Shown: piece after piece, positions 7,948-16,920 of the stretch
Numbering within the stretch: position 1 is the first letter of the stretch
Layout of the letters: each line of letters starts with the position of its first letter
Origin: Stappia indica
GTDB lineage: Bacteria; Pseudomonadota; Alphaproteobacteria; Rhizobiales; Stappiaceae
Length of the DNA stretch: 64,000 nt
Reading direction: 5' to 3'
NCBI RefSeq assembly: GCF_020177335.1
Contig: NZ_JAIVMG010000003.1
Span: 372,001-436,000, forward strand
Made by a program: the position numbers and the translations under genes
Notes under the pieces: model-generated
Database searches by the model: none
Seen by the model: the letters and a program-made list of their open reading frames with translations, nothing else
Told to the model about the DNA's origin: nothing

Positions 7948-10900
7948 ATGCGTTTCGACCGGCTCGACATCCTGCGCTTCGGCGCGCTTACCGACCGCCA
8001 ATTCACCTTCCGGGAGGGCGCCCGGCTGCATCTGGTCTATGGCGCCAACGAGGCGGGCAAGACCTCGCTGCTGGCGGCCATTTCCGATTTGCTCTTCGGC
8101 TTTTCCGAACAGCGCAAGGGCGTGCCCCGCTACGATTTCCTGCATGACGGGCCGAGCCTTCGGGTCGGCGCGACCATTCGCAACAGCGCCGGCGACAGCC
8201 TGTCGTTCCGGCGCCGGCGCGGGCGCAAGAACACGCTTCTGAGTCATGACGAGGCGGAAACGCCCTTGCGCGACGATGCGCTTCACCCCTTTCTCGGCGG
8301 GCTTGGGCGCGATGTGTTCCAGCGGGCCTTCGGTCTCGATTCCGCCCGGTTGCGGCTGGGCGCCGAGGCGATGTTGGCCGGCGAGGGCGATGTCGGCGGA
8401 TCGCTGTTCGCTGCCGCCTCCGGCTTGCACGGGCTGGCTGGGGTCAAGGCCGGGCTGGAGGCGGAGGCGGGCGCCCTGTTCGCCCCTCGCAAGGCGAGGG
8501 ACCGGCGGTTCTATCAGGTGCTGGAGCGCTACACCGACGCCCGTGCCCGGGAGCGGGACCGGCAGCTCAAGCAGAACGACTGGAAGGCGCTGAATGCCGC
8601 CATCGCCGAGGCCGAGGCGGGGCTGGAGGAGGCGCGCGACGATCTGACGGCCACCCGGCGCCGGCGCGCCCGGCTGCAACTCTTGAGCCGGATCAAACCG
8701 CTGCTTGCCGATATCGACGCGGTGGACCACGCGCTCTCCGCCTTTGCGGATCTGGCCGAGGTGCCGGAGGGCGTGGCCGCAACCCTTCAGGCCGCGCACG
8801 AGCGGGCCGAACGCAAGGACGCGGCGGCGCGGGAGGCGGCGGCGCGGGCGGCAGCGGCGCGGCAAGCCCATGCGCGTATTTCGGTCGATGCGGATGTGCT
8901 CGCCCGGGCCGAGGAGATCACCGCGCTGTTCGGAGAAACCGGCGCCTATCAGTCACGGCGGCAGGACCTGCCGCGCATTGAGGCGGAGCGTGATGGCTAT
9001 GCCGCCGAGCTGCGCCAGCACCTGCTTCGGCTGGGGCTGACGGGTGAGGATGGAACGGCGCTGGAAACCGGTCTTGAAGCGCGCCAGCCGACCGATGCGG
9101 CGTTGGCCAGCTTGCGCGAACTGACCCGGGAGGGGCGCCGGCTGAATGAGGCGCTCGCCGGTTTCGATCGGGCCTTGCAGGAAGAGCGCGACGGGCTCGA
9201 GCGGATGTCGGCGGAAGGGCAGGGCGCTGCAACGGTCGAAGATCCGGCACCGCTGGTCTTGCGTCTGGAGGCAGTTGCACCGGACCTGCAGGCGCTGGAC
9301 GCGCTGGCCGAACTGGAGCCCCGGCATCGGCGAGCCTTGCGCGAAGCGGAAGCCATGGCCGCCCGTCTGGTTCCGCCCTTGTCGAAGACGCAAAGCGCGG
9401 TGGAGGTGCCGTTGCCGGCACGCGAGGTGATCGCCGAGCATGGCCGGCGGCGGCGTGAGACCGCCGACGCCCTTGCCGCCTGCCGCGACAAGCTGGCGGC
9501 GGACAGGGCTGAGCGGGAGCGGTTGCAGGCGGAGATCACGGACGCGGAACGGCGCGGACCGGTGCCTTCGCGCGAAGCGATTGCTGAGGCGCGCGGCGCC
9601 CGCGATGCCCGCTTCGCCCGGCTTGCCGAGGGATTGACCGGCGGCGCCGAGGCGCTGGCGGCGCTTGGCGAGCGGGTGCTGGGCTACAGCACCCTTGTGG
9701 CGGAGGCGGATCGGCTGGCCGATGCGGCGCTGGCCGATGCCGACCGGGTGGCCCGGCATGCGGCCGCCGTAACCCGGCTTGCCGTCCTTGATGCGCAAGG
9801 GGCTGTGCGTGAGAAGGGGCTGGCCGACCTCGAAGCCCGGCGGGCCGAAGAGGAAGCCGCCTGGCGGGCGCTGTACGGGCCCATCGGCGTTCTGCCCGAA
9901 GCACCGGAGCGAATGCTCGACTGGGGCCGCGAGGTGGAGCAGCTTGCCAGGGCCGAGGCCGAGGCGGCCCAGCTTCAGGATCAGATCGACCGGCTGCACC
10001 GGCTTGCGGAGGGCGTGCGGCCGGAACTTTTGGGCATCGCTCGCGCAGGCAAGTTGGCGGATGTCGAAGACCTGCCGACCGCCGGTCTGGCCCGGGCGCT
10101 GTCCCAACATCTGCGCCAGAGGGCCGATGCCTGGACCGCTGGCCGCACTCTGGCCGGGCGCCGCGTGGATGCCGAAGACCGGCTGCAGCGCCGGCAGGAG
10201 GAGCGGGCGCGGGTCGCCGGGGGACGGGAGCGCTGGCAGGAGGCGTTTGCCCGTGCCCTGCCGGGAATTGGGCTCGCCGCCGATGCCTCGATTGCCGCTG
10301 CGGAGGCGGCGGTCTCCTTGTGGCAGGACATCCCGCGCATTCGTCAGGATCGGGATCGCAGCGCCCGCCGGGTTGCGGGGATGCAGCGCGACAATGAAGC
10401 TTTCGCGGCGCGGGTCAGGACGCTGGCGGCGGCGGTCGCGCCGGATCTGGAGGCGGATGCACCGGAGCGGATGGCCGATGCGCTGCGCCGGCGGCTTGAG
10501 GCGGCGCGCGAGGCAAATGCCCGTGAGCGCGACGCGCGCGGTGCGGTCGAGGCCGCCGAGACCCAGTTGAAGGCGGCACAAGAGGAAGCCCGGGCGGCCA
10601 GCGCGGCGCTGGCCGAGATCCGCGACGGCCTGCCTGCGACCCTTGACCCGGCGACGCAGGATCCGGCGGCGCTGGCCCGCCGGCTGCATGACCGGGACGA
10701 GAAGCTGGGTGAATTGGCCCGCCTCACCAGCCTGTTCGACAAGCAGACGCAAGGCGAGGACCGTGACCATCTGCGGCAGGAGCTTGCCGAGTTCGATCTT
10801 GAGGCGGCCTCGGTCGATCTGGAGCTGCTGGAGCGGGAGGAAATCCGCCGGCAGGATCACCTTGCCACGGTCTCGGCCGAACTGAAGACCCGCGAGGCCC

Positions 10901-11466
10901 GGCGCGAGGAATGGAAGACGAGCGAGGGGGCGGAGGGCGCCGCCTTCGACCGGATGGCAGCGGAAACGGAGCTGGCGGAGGTGGCGCGGGAATGGAGCGT
11001 CCTCAAGGTCGCGGCGCTGCTGCTCGGCGAGGCGATGGAGCGTCACCGGCAACAGGAGAGCGACCCGTTGCTGGAGCGGGCCGGGGACCTCTTCTCGGCG
11101 ATCACCGGCGGTGCCTTCGCGGCGCTGCGTCAGGATTTCGGCGATGACGATCATCCGCATCTGGTGGCGCTGCGCCCTGAAGGGGAGACGGTCGCTATTG
11201 ACGGTCTGAGCGAGGGCAGCCGGGACCAGCTTTACCTTGCCCTGCGGCTGGCGTTTCTCGCCGACTACGCCACCCGCTCCGAAGTCGCGCCGTTCATTTG
11301 CGACGACCTGTTCCAGACCTTCGACGACCAGCGCACCGCCAGCGGGCTGGAGGCGCTTGCCAAGGTCTCCGGTACCGTGCAGCCGATCCTGTTTACCCAC
11401 CATAAAAGCGTGGTTGCCGCCGCCGAGCGGGTGCTCGGCGATGGCCTGGACCTTTTGGAGTTGTGA
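7948..11466 (+). CDS. AAA/SMC-like ATPase, SbcC/YhaN-like partner of the exonuclease
   Basis: The protein has 1172 residues. The N-terminal FDRLDILRFGAL and YGANEAGKTSLL (Walker A) begin an SMC-type half ATPase. About 850 residues of Ala/Glu/Arg-rich coiled coil follow. The C-terminal half has the signature LSEGSRDQLYLALRLAF and Walker B FICDDLFQTFDD. This is the Rad50/SbcC architecture in its YhaN version. The ATG at 7948 is used because homology begins there and the preceding nuclease gene ends at 7943, so the two genes are translationally coupled. The pair should form an ATP-dependent double-strand-break end-processing complex. Confidence 0.88.
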   Translation: MRFDRLDILRFGALTDRQFTFREGARLHLVYGANEAGKTSLLAAISDLLFGFSEQRKGVPRYDFLHDGPSLRVGATIRNSAGDSLSFRRRRGRKNTLLSHDEAETPLRDDALHPFLGGLGRDVFQRAFGLDSARLRLGAEAMLAGEGDVGGSLFAAASGLHGLAGVKAGLEAEAGALFAPRKARDRRFYQVLERYTDARARERDRQLKQNDWKALNAAIAEAEAGLEEARDDLTATRRRRARLQLLSRIKPLLADIDAVDHALSAFADLAEVPEGVAATLQAAHERAERKDAAAREAAARAAAARQAHARISVDADVLARAEEITALFGETGAYQSRRQDLPRIEAERDGYAAELRQHLLRLGLTGEDGTALETGLEARQPTDAALASLRELTREGRRLNEALAGFDRALQEERDGLERMSAEGQGAATVEDPAPLVLRLEAVAPDLQALDALAELEPRHRRALREAEAMAARLVPPLSKTQSAVEVPLPAREVIAEHGRRRRETADALAACRDKLAADRAERERLQAEITDAERRGPVPSREAIAEARGARDARFARLAEGLTGGAEALAALGERVLGYSTLVAEADRLADAALADADRVARHAAAVTRLAVLDAQGAVREKGLADLEARRAEEEAAWRALYGPIGVLPEAPERMLDWGREVEQLARAEAEAAQLQDQIDRLHRLAEGVRPELLGIARAGKLADVEDLPTAGLARALSQHLRQRADAWTAGRTLAGRRVDAEDRLQRRQEERARVAGGRERWQEAFARALPGIGLAADASIAAAEAAVSLWQDIPRIRQDRDRSARRVAGMQRDNEAFAARVRTLAAAVAPDLEADAPERMADALRRRLEAAREANARERDARGAVEAAETQLKAAQEEARAASAALAEIRDGLPATLDPATQDPAALARRLHDRDEKLGELARLTSLFDKQTQGEDRDHLRQELAEFDLEAASVDLELLEREEIRRQDHLATVSAELKTREARREEWKTSEGAEGAAFDRMAAETELAEVAREWSVLKVAALLLGEAMERHRQQESDPLLERAGDLFSAITGGAFAALRQDFGDDDHPHLVALRPEGETVAIDGLSEGSRDQLYLALRLAFLADYATRSEVAPFICDDLFQTFDDQRTASGLEALAKVSGTVQPILFTHHKSVVAAAERVLGDGLDLLEL

Positions 11467-11468
11467 TT

Positions 11469-13076
11469 ATGCTGTTTTCTTACCTCAAGATATTTGCCTT
11501 CGCGCCCGCAACGCCGCGCCGACCGGGGATGAGGATGGCGGCCGCCGTGCTCTGCGCGGCCGTGCTCGCCGGACCAGTGGCGGCCGAGGCGGCAGACCCG
11601 ACCGCGTCCACTGAGCGGCAGGAGCGGATCAAGGCGGCAATCGACGGGCTGGATGGGCTGGCGCAGCGCACCCTGGCGGAGTTCAAGCTTCCCGGCCTTG
11701 CCATTGCCGTTGTGCATGAGGGCAAGACCGTGTTTGCCCGGGGCTATGGCGTTCGCGAACTCGGCAAGGACGGCGCGGTCGACGCGGATACGGTGTTTCA
11801 GATCGCCTCCCTGTCCAAATCGGTGGCGGCCAGCGTTGTCGCGCAGCAGGTCGGGGAAGGGAAGGTTGCATGGGACACGCCGGTCAGCCAGCACCTTCCC
11901 TGGTTCACCCTGTCCGATCCCTGGGTCGGCGCGCATGTCACCATTGGCGATCTGTTCGCCCATCGCTCGGGCCTTCCCGATCATGCGGGCGACGATCTGG
12001 AACTTCTCGGCTATTCCCGGCGCGAGATCCTGGAACGGTTGGACCAATTGCCGCTGAATGCCTACCGCGACAGCTACGCCTACACGAACTTCGGCCTGAC
12101 GACGGCAGCTGAAGCCGTTTCGGTTGCCGCAGGCACCGATTGGGCGAGCCTTTCCGAAAAGGTGCTCTATGAGCCGCTGGGGATGACACGGACCAGCTCC
12201 CGCTTCGAGGATTATCTGGCCCGAGACAATCGGGCGGTCGGTCATGCCTTCGCCGACGGCGTGTTTCGCGACCTGCAGCGGCGCAAGCCCGATGCCCAGT
12301 CGCCGGCGGGGGGCGTCAGCAGCACCGCGCGCGACATGGCGCGCTGGATGGCGATGGTGCTGGCCAATGGCCGGCATGGGGATGGGGAAGTCATCAAGGA
12401 AGCTGCGCTTCTGCCCGCCCTCTCGCCGCAGGTTGTCTCAAGCCGCTCCGAGACGGCGGACCGCCTGCCGTCCTTCTACGGGTTCGGCGTGGGCGTCGGC
12501 ACCTCCGGCGACGGCAGTGTCATGCTCAGCCATTCGGGCATGTTCGTGCTCGGCACCGGAACCAACTACATGATGTCGCCGGCTCTTGATCTGGGCATTG
12601 TCGTTCTGTCCAACGGCGCCGGCGTCGGCGCGGTCGAGGCGGTCAGCGCCGAATTCATGGATCTGGCGATCAATGGCAAGGTGACCCGCGACTGGGCCGG
12701 TGGCTATCGCGGTCTGTTCGAGGCGCAAAGGCTGAACGCTCCGGCCGGCAGCACCGTCGGCAAGACGCCGCCTTTGACGCCCGAGCCGTCCGATGAGCTC
12801 GGCGATTTCGTCGGCTCTTACGTCAGTGCCTATTTCGGCGAGGCGCGGGTGGAGTTGGCGGAAGACAGGCTGGTTCTCATCCTCGGTCCGGACGAGCAGC
12901 GCTTCGAGCTGACCCACTGGTCGGGTAACAGCTTCGTCTTTCCGGTGTTCAACGAGGAGCAGCCCTATGGTTCGCGCTCGACCGTGACCTTCGAGCTGAC
13001 CGAACAGGATCCGTCCATGCGGGTCGAATTCCTCGATGAAAACGGCCTTGGCCTGTTTACCCGCACCGTGCGGTAG
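11469..13076 (+). CDS. Serine hydrolase of the class C beta-lactamase / penicillin-binding fold
   Basis: The 535-residue product has an N-terminal signal segment (MAAAVLCAAVLAGPVAAEA). It carries the serine-hydrolase motifs: SLSK (nucleophile Ser with Lys), YTN in AYTNFGL (the Y-x-N motif) and HSG in LSHSGMF (the KTG equivalent). Residues from about 430 onward form a small beta-rich C-terminal domain common in esterase and peptidase members of the family. It is probably a periplasmic esterase or D-peptidase and not necessarily an antibiotic-degrading enzyme. The ATG at 11469 follows TTTTGGAG with normal spacing, and the gene begins right after the YhaN-like stop codon. Confidence 0.87.
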   Translation: MLFSYLKIFAFAPATPRRPGMRMAAAVLCAAVLAGPVAAEAADPTASTERQERIKAAIDGLDGLAQRTLAEFKLPGLAIAVVHEGKTVFARGYGVRELGKDGAVDADTVFQIASLSKSVAASVVAQQVGEGKVAWDTPVSQHLPWFTLSDPWVGAHVTIGDLFAHRSGLPDHAGDDLELLGYSRREILERLDQLPLNAYRDSYAYTNFGLTTAAEAVSVAAGTDWASLSEKVLYEPLGMTRTSSRFEDYLARDNRAVGHAFADGVFRDLQRRKPDAQSPAGGVSSTARDMARWMAMVLANGRHGDGEVIKEAALLPALSPQVVSSRSETADRLPSFYGFGVGVGTSGDGSVMLSHSGMFVLGTGTNYMMSPALDLGIVVLSNGAGVGAVEAVSAEFMDLAINGKVTRDWAGGYRGLFEAQRLNAPAGSTVGKTPPLTPEPSDELGDFVGSYVSAYFGEARVELAEDRLVLILGPDEQRFELTHWSGNSFVFPVFNEEQPYGSRSTVTFELTEQDPSMRVEFLDENGLGLFTRTVR

Positions 13077-13091
13077 CGCGAAAACACCGCA

Positions 13092-13115
13092 CCCGCCCGG
13101 CATCGCCCGGGCGGG
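13092..13115 (+). terminator. GC hairpin after the serine hydrolase gene
   Basis: CCCGCCCGG and CCGGGCGGG form a perfect 9-bp stem around a six-base loop, 15 bases after the stop codon. There is no T tract, so termination is plausible but unproven. Confidence 0.45.
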
Positions 13116-13189
13116 CGGAACGCACAGGTGCGACACACGCGGGCGTTCTTGCCGGCGGCGCTGGGCATCTTGCGATTTCAGGGAGATTT

Positions 13190-13263
13190 TGGAGCGGGTG
13201 AAGGGAATCGAACCCTCGTCGTAAGCTTGGGAAGCTTCTGCTCTACCATTGAGCTACACCCGC
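13190..13263 (-). tRNA. tRNA-Gly, anticodon CCC
   Basis: The reverse strand folds into a complete 74-nt cloverleaf. The acceptor GCGGGTG pairs with CACCCGC. The D arm is GCTC/GAGC, the anticodon loop is TTCCCAA (anticodon CCC), and the T arm GAGGG-TTCGATT-CCCTT ends in an encoded CCA. It closely resembles E. coli glyU. Position 27-43 is a G.A mismatch at the outer end of the anticodon stem, which I take as ordinary variation. Confidence 0.97.
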
Positions 13264-13492
13264 CTCGGCTGCCTATATCGTCTTGCCACCCGCACCCTGT
13301 CAAGGGCATAGGTGTCTGTCTCTCCCGCACCGGGCAGGAGTTGTCCCCGGGAAGTTTGCGGGGCGGCATTCGGCAAGCCCGGTTTGTGGGGCAAGGCGCT
13401 TGAATTCAGGCGCCGGATCGCCACCTTTGGCAGCGCCGGGACGCCTCGGCAAAATTGATCGACCCCTCGCGTGGCAACGGAGAAAAGGCAGA

Positions 13493-14305
13493 ATGCGGGA
13501 ACGGCTGACGGAACTGGTGCAGTCCAGGCGCTGGGAAGCGACGATCATCGCGTTGATCGTCATCAATGCCGTTACCCTCGGCTTCGAGACCAGCACCCAG
13601 GCGATGGCGGCCGCCGGGCCGGTGCTCGTTCTGCTCGACCGGCTGGTGCTGGCGATCTTCACCATTGAGATTGCCCTTCGCATCTATGCCCATCGGCTGG
13701 CCTTTTTCCGCGATCCCTGGAGCCTGTTCGATTTCGCGGTGGTCGCCGTCGCGCTGATGCCGGCCAGCGGCGCCTTCTCGGTGCTGCGGGCCTTGCGGAT
13801 CCTGCGGGTGCTGCGGCTGATTTCCGTGGTGCCGTCGCTGCGCCGGGTCGTCGGCGGGCTGGTGGCCGCACTGCCCGGCATGGGCTCGATCGTGTTGCTC
13901 TTGTCGCTGGTGTTCTATGTCTTCGCGGTGATGACCACCAAGCTTTACGGCGCCAGCTTCCCGGACTGGTTCGGCACCATCGGCCGCTCGCTCTACACCC
14001 TATTCCAGATCATGACGCTGGAAAGCTGGTCGATGGGCATCGTCCGGCCGGTGATGGAGGTCTACCCGCTGTCCTGGCTTCTGTTCGTGCCGTTCATTCT
14101 GTGCACCGCCTTCACGGTCCTGAACCTCTTTATCGGTGTCATCGTCTCGGCGATGCAGCAGGAGCATGAACACACGGCGGAGGCGGATCGGCAGGCGATC
14201 CATGACGAGACCGGGCTGGTGCTCGATGAGGTCAAGGCGCTGAGGGCCGAGGTCCGCGCCTTGCGCTCCGAGCTCGCGCGGCCCGTCGCCGGACAGGGGG
14301 ACTGA
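13493..14305 (+). CDS. Voltage-gated sodium channel, NaChBac/NavMs type
   Basis: The 270-residue protein is a single six-helix ion-channel domain. The S4 voltage sensor carries arginines at three-residue steps (RALRILRVLRLISVVPSLRR). The pore loop has the selectivity filter TLESWSM at residues about 175-181, the Leu-Glu-Ser-Trp class that defines bacterial sodium channels. The tail after S6 (from about residue 225) is a heptad-rich helix (LVLDEVKALRAEVRALRSE) that would form the four-helix coiled coil of the tetramer. ATG 13493 follows GGAGAAAAGG; the frame is open further upstream but that stretch overlaps untranslated sequence next to the tRNA. In marine bacteria such channels link to sodium homeostasis or motility. 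Confidence 0.93.
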   Translation: MRERLTELVQSRRWEATIIALIVINAVTLGFETSTQAMAAAGPVLVLLDRLVLAIFTIEIALRIYAHRLAFFRDPWSLFDFAVVAVALMPASGAFSVLRALRILRVLRLISVVPSLRRVVGGLVAALPGMGSIVLLLSLVFYVFAVMTTKLYGASFPDWFGTIGRSLYTLFQIMTLESWSMGIVRPVMEVYPLSWLLFVPFILCTAFTVLNLFIGVIVSAMQQEHEHTAEADRQAIHDETGLVLDEVKALRAEVRALRSELARPVAGQGD

Positions 14306-14311
14306 AGCGCG

Positions 14312-14330
14312 GCCCGGCACCGGTCCGGGC
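14312..14330. terminator. Small hairpin between convergent channel and YigZ-family genes
   Basis: GCCCGG and CCGGGC flank a seven-base loop in the 39-bp convergent spacer. There is no T tract on either side, so the assignment is weak. Confidence 0.3.
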
Positions 14331-14344
14331 GACTGAGGCAGCGG

Positions 14345-14899
14345 TCAGGCGTCCAGCCGGGCCAGATCCTCTTCCGGGCCTTCCAGCGTCAGCGTCACGC
14401 CGGCTTGCGTAAAATCGCGTGCCGCGACCGTCAGGCCGAGTTGTTCGACCTGGCGTTCCAGCTCTGAGCTCGATGCGAAATCGGCGCTGACCTGCTTCAG
14501 GGCAACCCGCTGGAAGGGGATCGGCCTGGCGTTGGCGATCGCGTCCTGCGCGGCACCTGAATAGGCGCGTGCCAAGCCGCCACCGCCCAGCTTGACGCCG
14601 CCGAAATACCGCACGATCAGCACGGCGCAATTGATCAGCTCCGCGCCCTGAAGCACGCGCAGGACCGGCATGCCGGAGGTGCCCGCCGGTTCGCCGTCGT
14701 CCTTGCCGCTTTCCTCGATGCGGTCGTCGTCGAGAAGCCGGCGATGCGCGGTGACGATGTGGTTGGCCTTGCGGTGTTGCTTGCGCAAGTCCTCGAGTCG
14801 CTGCTCGAAAAGCGCCACCGGCACCAGATGCGCCAGAAACCGGGACTTGCGATCCTCCAGATACCCCTCATGTTCGCGGGTGATTGTCATGAGGGGCAT
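14345..14899 (-). CDS. YigZ/IMPACT family protein
   Basis: The 184-residue product matches the IMPACT/YigZ family. It has an early SRFLAHLVPV, the family core with AGTSGMPVLRVL, and IVRYFGGVKLGGGGLARAYS, which is the most diagnostic stretch. A C-terminal ferredoxin-like DUF1949 domain is expected in the last 60 residues. The eukaryotic homologue modulates translation-stress signalling; the bacterial role is unsettled. The gene is last in the dcd-DUF2161-YigZ operon, four bases after the DUF2161 stop. The ribosome binding site is weak and a second ATG lies three codons downstream. Confidence 0.9.
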   Translation of the reverse strand: MPLMTITREHEGYLEDRKSRFLAHLVPVALFEQRLEDLRKQHRKANHIVTAHRRLLDDDRIEESGKDDGEPAGTSGMPVLRVLQGAELINCAVLIVRYFGGVKLGGGGLARAYSGAAQDAIANARPIPFQRVALKQVSADFASSSELERQVEQLGLTVAARDFTQAGVTLTLEGPEEDLARLDA

Positions 14900-14903
14900 G
14901 GTG

Positions 14904-15578
14904 CTATCTCGTGGTTTTCGCCGAAGCGGGAAGGGCGGCGGTCCCCTTTGGGGTCAACGCATAGACACCGCGTTCAACCCGTTCAAACCAGCCATAGTGA
15001 TCGTCAGCCATCAATCTTGTTGCGTGGGCAACGCCGGTCGCCCTGGCCACCTCCGCTCCCCGGCTGGGGCCATTGGCGTCAAGATGTGCGGCGCAGCGCA
15101 GCGCGTCTTGCCGATAGGCTGTCACCAGCCTGACCCTTGTCGAGCCGCCGGTGTTCGGGTCGCCCACCCTGCGGGCGAATTCCCTGAGCAACCGGTCCTT
15201 GCGCGGCTTCGACTTGCGCGGGCTGAACGGGCCCGGATCCAGATGCACTTCAACCAACGCATCTGACAGTCGAACCGTGATCAGGCCGAGGCCGAGACGG
15301 CGGGCGAGTTTGAGATTGTTCTTCAGCGCCTGTTGAAATCGGCGGCCCGCCATTCGGGGGACTGCCACATAGACAGCATCGGTGATCGATTGCCGTGCAA
15401 TCGCCTGATGGAAAAGACCTAGCGTGAAACCTGTTTTCAATTCCACGATCACGGGATCTTCCCCGCCTCGGCAGGCGACGACATCGGCGGCACCGACTTC
15501 GGCCTTGACCTCGTAGCCCTGCGCCGTGAGAAAGGCCTTTATCGGAGGGTAGAGTTCTGTTTCCAGAATGCGGGCCAT
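14904..15578 (-). CDS. DUF2161 family protein with PD-(D/E)XK nuclease-like core
   Basis: This 224-residue protein begins with ETELYPPIKAFLTAQGY followed by EVGAADVVACR and VIVELKTGF. That spacing of Glu, Asp and E-x-K matches the PD-(D/E)XK endonuclease-like active site. A C-terminal winged-helix-like stretch follows near ARATGVAHATRLM. The family is annotated DUF2161 and described as a putative phosphodiesterase; its function is unknown. It lies in an operon with dcd (15-bp gap) and YigZ (4-bp gap), which hints at nucleotide or nucleic-acid quality control, but this is inference. Confidence 0.8.
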   Translation of the reverse strand: MARILETELYPPIKAFLTAQGYEVKAEVGAADVVACRGGEDPVIVELKTGFTLGLFHQAIARQSITDAVYVAVPRMAGRRFQQALKNNLKLARRLGLGLITVRLSDALVEVHLDPGPFSPRKSKPRKDRLLREFARRVGDPNTGGSTRVRLVTAYRQDALRCAAHLDANGPSRGAEVARATGVAHATRLMADDHYGWFERVERGVYALTPKGTAALPASAKTTR

Positions 15579-15593
15579 ATGTGAACTCGCACC

Positions 15594-16694
15594 CTAGGCA
15601 CTCGCCTTGAAGTGCTTCGACAGCTTCAGCGCCTGGCCCTGGTAGTTGGAGCCGATCCCCTCGCCATAAAGGCTTTCGGGCCGCTCCTGCATGTGCTCAT
15701 AAACGAGCCGGCCGACGGTCTGGCCATGCTCGACGATGAACGGCACCTCATGCGAGCGCACCTCCAGCACGGCGCGCGAGCCGCCGCCGCCGATCTCCGC
15801 ATGGCCGAAGCCCGGATCGAAGAAGCCGGCGTAATGGACGCGGAACTCGCCGACCAGCGGATCGAACGGCACCATTTCGGCGGCGAACAGCGGCGGCACA
15901 TGCACCGCTTCGCGCGAGACCAGAATGTAGAATTCATTGGGGTCGAGAATGAGATCGCCAGCGCCGCGATGGATGATCGGCTCCCAGAAGTCGAGCGGGT
16001 CCTGCGCCGCCTTGGCATCCATGTCGATCACGCCGGTGTGCCGCTTGCCGCGATAACCGATCAGGCTGCCCGGTCCGTCGCCGCACAGGTCGATGGTCAG
16101 TTGCACGCCGCCGCCGATCGCTTCCTGGCCGCCGGTGACCAGCCGCTGATCGGCGTGGATGGCGGCAAGGGCGGTGTCGTCGACGGTGGGGGCGCCGGAG
16201 CGAAAGCGGATCTGCGACAGGCGCGAGCCCTCGCGCACCAGCACCGGGAAGGTGCGCGGGCTGATTTCCGCGTAGAGCGGCCCGCGATAGCCGGCGGGCA
16301 CCGTGTCGAAGGCACGTCCGTCGTCGGTGATCACCCGGGTGAAGACGTCGAGCCGGCCGGTGGAGCTTTTCGGGTTGGTGGTCGCCGAGACGTGTTCGGG
16401 CAGGTCGAGGCTCTCCAGCAGCGGCACGATGTAGACGCAGCCGGTTTCCAGCACCGCTCCGCGCGTCAGGTCGAAGGCATGCAGCTTCAGCCGGTCGAGC
16501 TTTTCCACCACCCGGGCGCCGGGGCCGGGCAGGAAGCTGGCGCGAACCCGATAGGCGAGCGGCCCGAGCCGTAGGTCGAGGCTGGCCGGCTGGACCTGAT
16601 CCGGATCGGGTTTGCGCGGCGCCAGGATGGTGCCGGTGTCGAGCATTGCCCTGATTGCCTGTGCCGGCAGGATTCCTTCAGCGTGTGCCGTCAT
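15594..16694 (-). CDS. dcd: 2'-deoxycytidine 5'-triphosphate deaminase (double-length form)
   Basis: The product is 366 residues, about twice the usual 190-residue Dcd subunit. The first half contains the trimeric dUTPase/Dcd fold signs (ATTNPKSSTGRLDVFTR, YRGPLYAEISPRTFPVLVREG, RLSQIRFR). The second half repeats the theme with YAGFFDPGFGHAEIG and VGRLVYEHM. This duplicated arrangement is the alphaproteobacterial form of dCTP deaminase, which makes dUTP for thymidylate synthesis. It is the first gene of the leftward operon and is divergent from metZ. ATG at 16694. Confidence 0.9.
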   Translation of the reverse strand: MTAHAEGILPAQAIRAMLDTGTILAPRKPDPDQVQPASLDLRLGPLAYRVRASFLPGPGARVVEKLDRLKLHAFDLTRGAVLETGCVYIVPLLESLDLPEHVSATTNPKSSTGRLDVFTRVITDDGRAFDTVPAGYRGPLYAEISPRTFPVLVREGSRLSQIRFRSGAPTVDDTALAAIHADQRLVTGGQEAIGGGVQLTIDLCGDGPGSLIGYRGKRHTGVIDMDAKAAQDPLDFWEPIIHRGAGDLILDPNEFYILVSREAVHVPPLFAAEMVPFDPLVGEFRVHYAGFFDPGFGHAEIGGGGSRAVLEVRSHEVPFIVEHGQTVGRLVYEHMQERPESLYGEGIGSNYQGQALKLSKHFKASA

Positions 16695-16842
16695 TTTGCT
16701 CCCCGAATGCGGTGTTCCGCCGTGCTTAGCGCAGGTTGGAGCGCTTGGCCACGCCGATATCCCGTTTCCGCGCGCGAAGTGGTCTCATAAGGGCTTTTCC
16801 TCAAGTTGACGCTGCGCGATTGTTGCCTTATCACAAGCGCTC
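16695..16842. promoter_or_regulatory. Divergent promoter region between dcd and the metZ riboswitch
   Basis: This 148-bp stretch must hold the promoters for dcd (leftward) and for the metZ leader (rightward). The 16795-16835 part is locally AT-richer. A possible metZ -35 is TTGACG at 16805 and a possible -10 is TTATCA near 16829, about 18 bases apart. These are weak matches. Confidence 0.4.
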
Positions 16843-16896
16843 CCGTGGTGATTTGAGCCGGCCGGCTTGCAGCCACGTTAAACAAGTAGCTAAAAA
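16843..16896 (+). ncRNA. SAM-II (SAM-alpha) riboswitch
   Basis: The leader shows the SAM-II consensus almost base for base: CGTGGTGATTTG, a GC-rich segment with GGCTTGCAGCCACG, then TTAAACAAGTAGCTAAA. Stem P1 pairs CGTGG with CCACG. The pseudoknot pairs CTTG of the loop with CAAG downstream. This class is found mainly in alphaproteobacteria ahead of metA, metX and metZ and represses them when S-adenosylmethionine is plentiful. It lies 58 bases before the metZ start codon. Confidence 0.95.
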
Positions 16897-16920
16897 GGCC
16901 GGGTTGCAAAAACCCTGGCC
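16897..16920 (+). promoter_or_regulatory. Putative antiterminator hairpin of the metZ leader
   Basis: GGCCGGGTT at 16897-16905 can pair with AACCCTGGCC at 16911-16920 (one bulged T), giving nine base pairs with a five-base loop. It uses the same 3' bases that form the left arm of the downstream terminator, so the two hairpins exclude each other. Confidence 0.6.

Noticed and set aside
8953-11403. An 816-codon open frame on the minus strand opposite the YhaN-like ATPase
   Set aside because: The plus-strand frame has clear Walker and signature motifs; the minus frame is Arg/Gly/Gln-rich with no domain and is a product of high GC at third positions.
13190-13263. G.A mismatch at the end of the tRNA-Gly anticodon stem as a sign of a pseudogene
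   Set aside because: All other stems, the T loop and the encoded CCA are intact, so the tRNA is probably functional.
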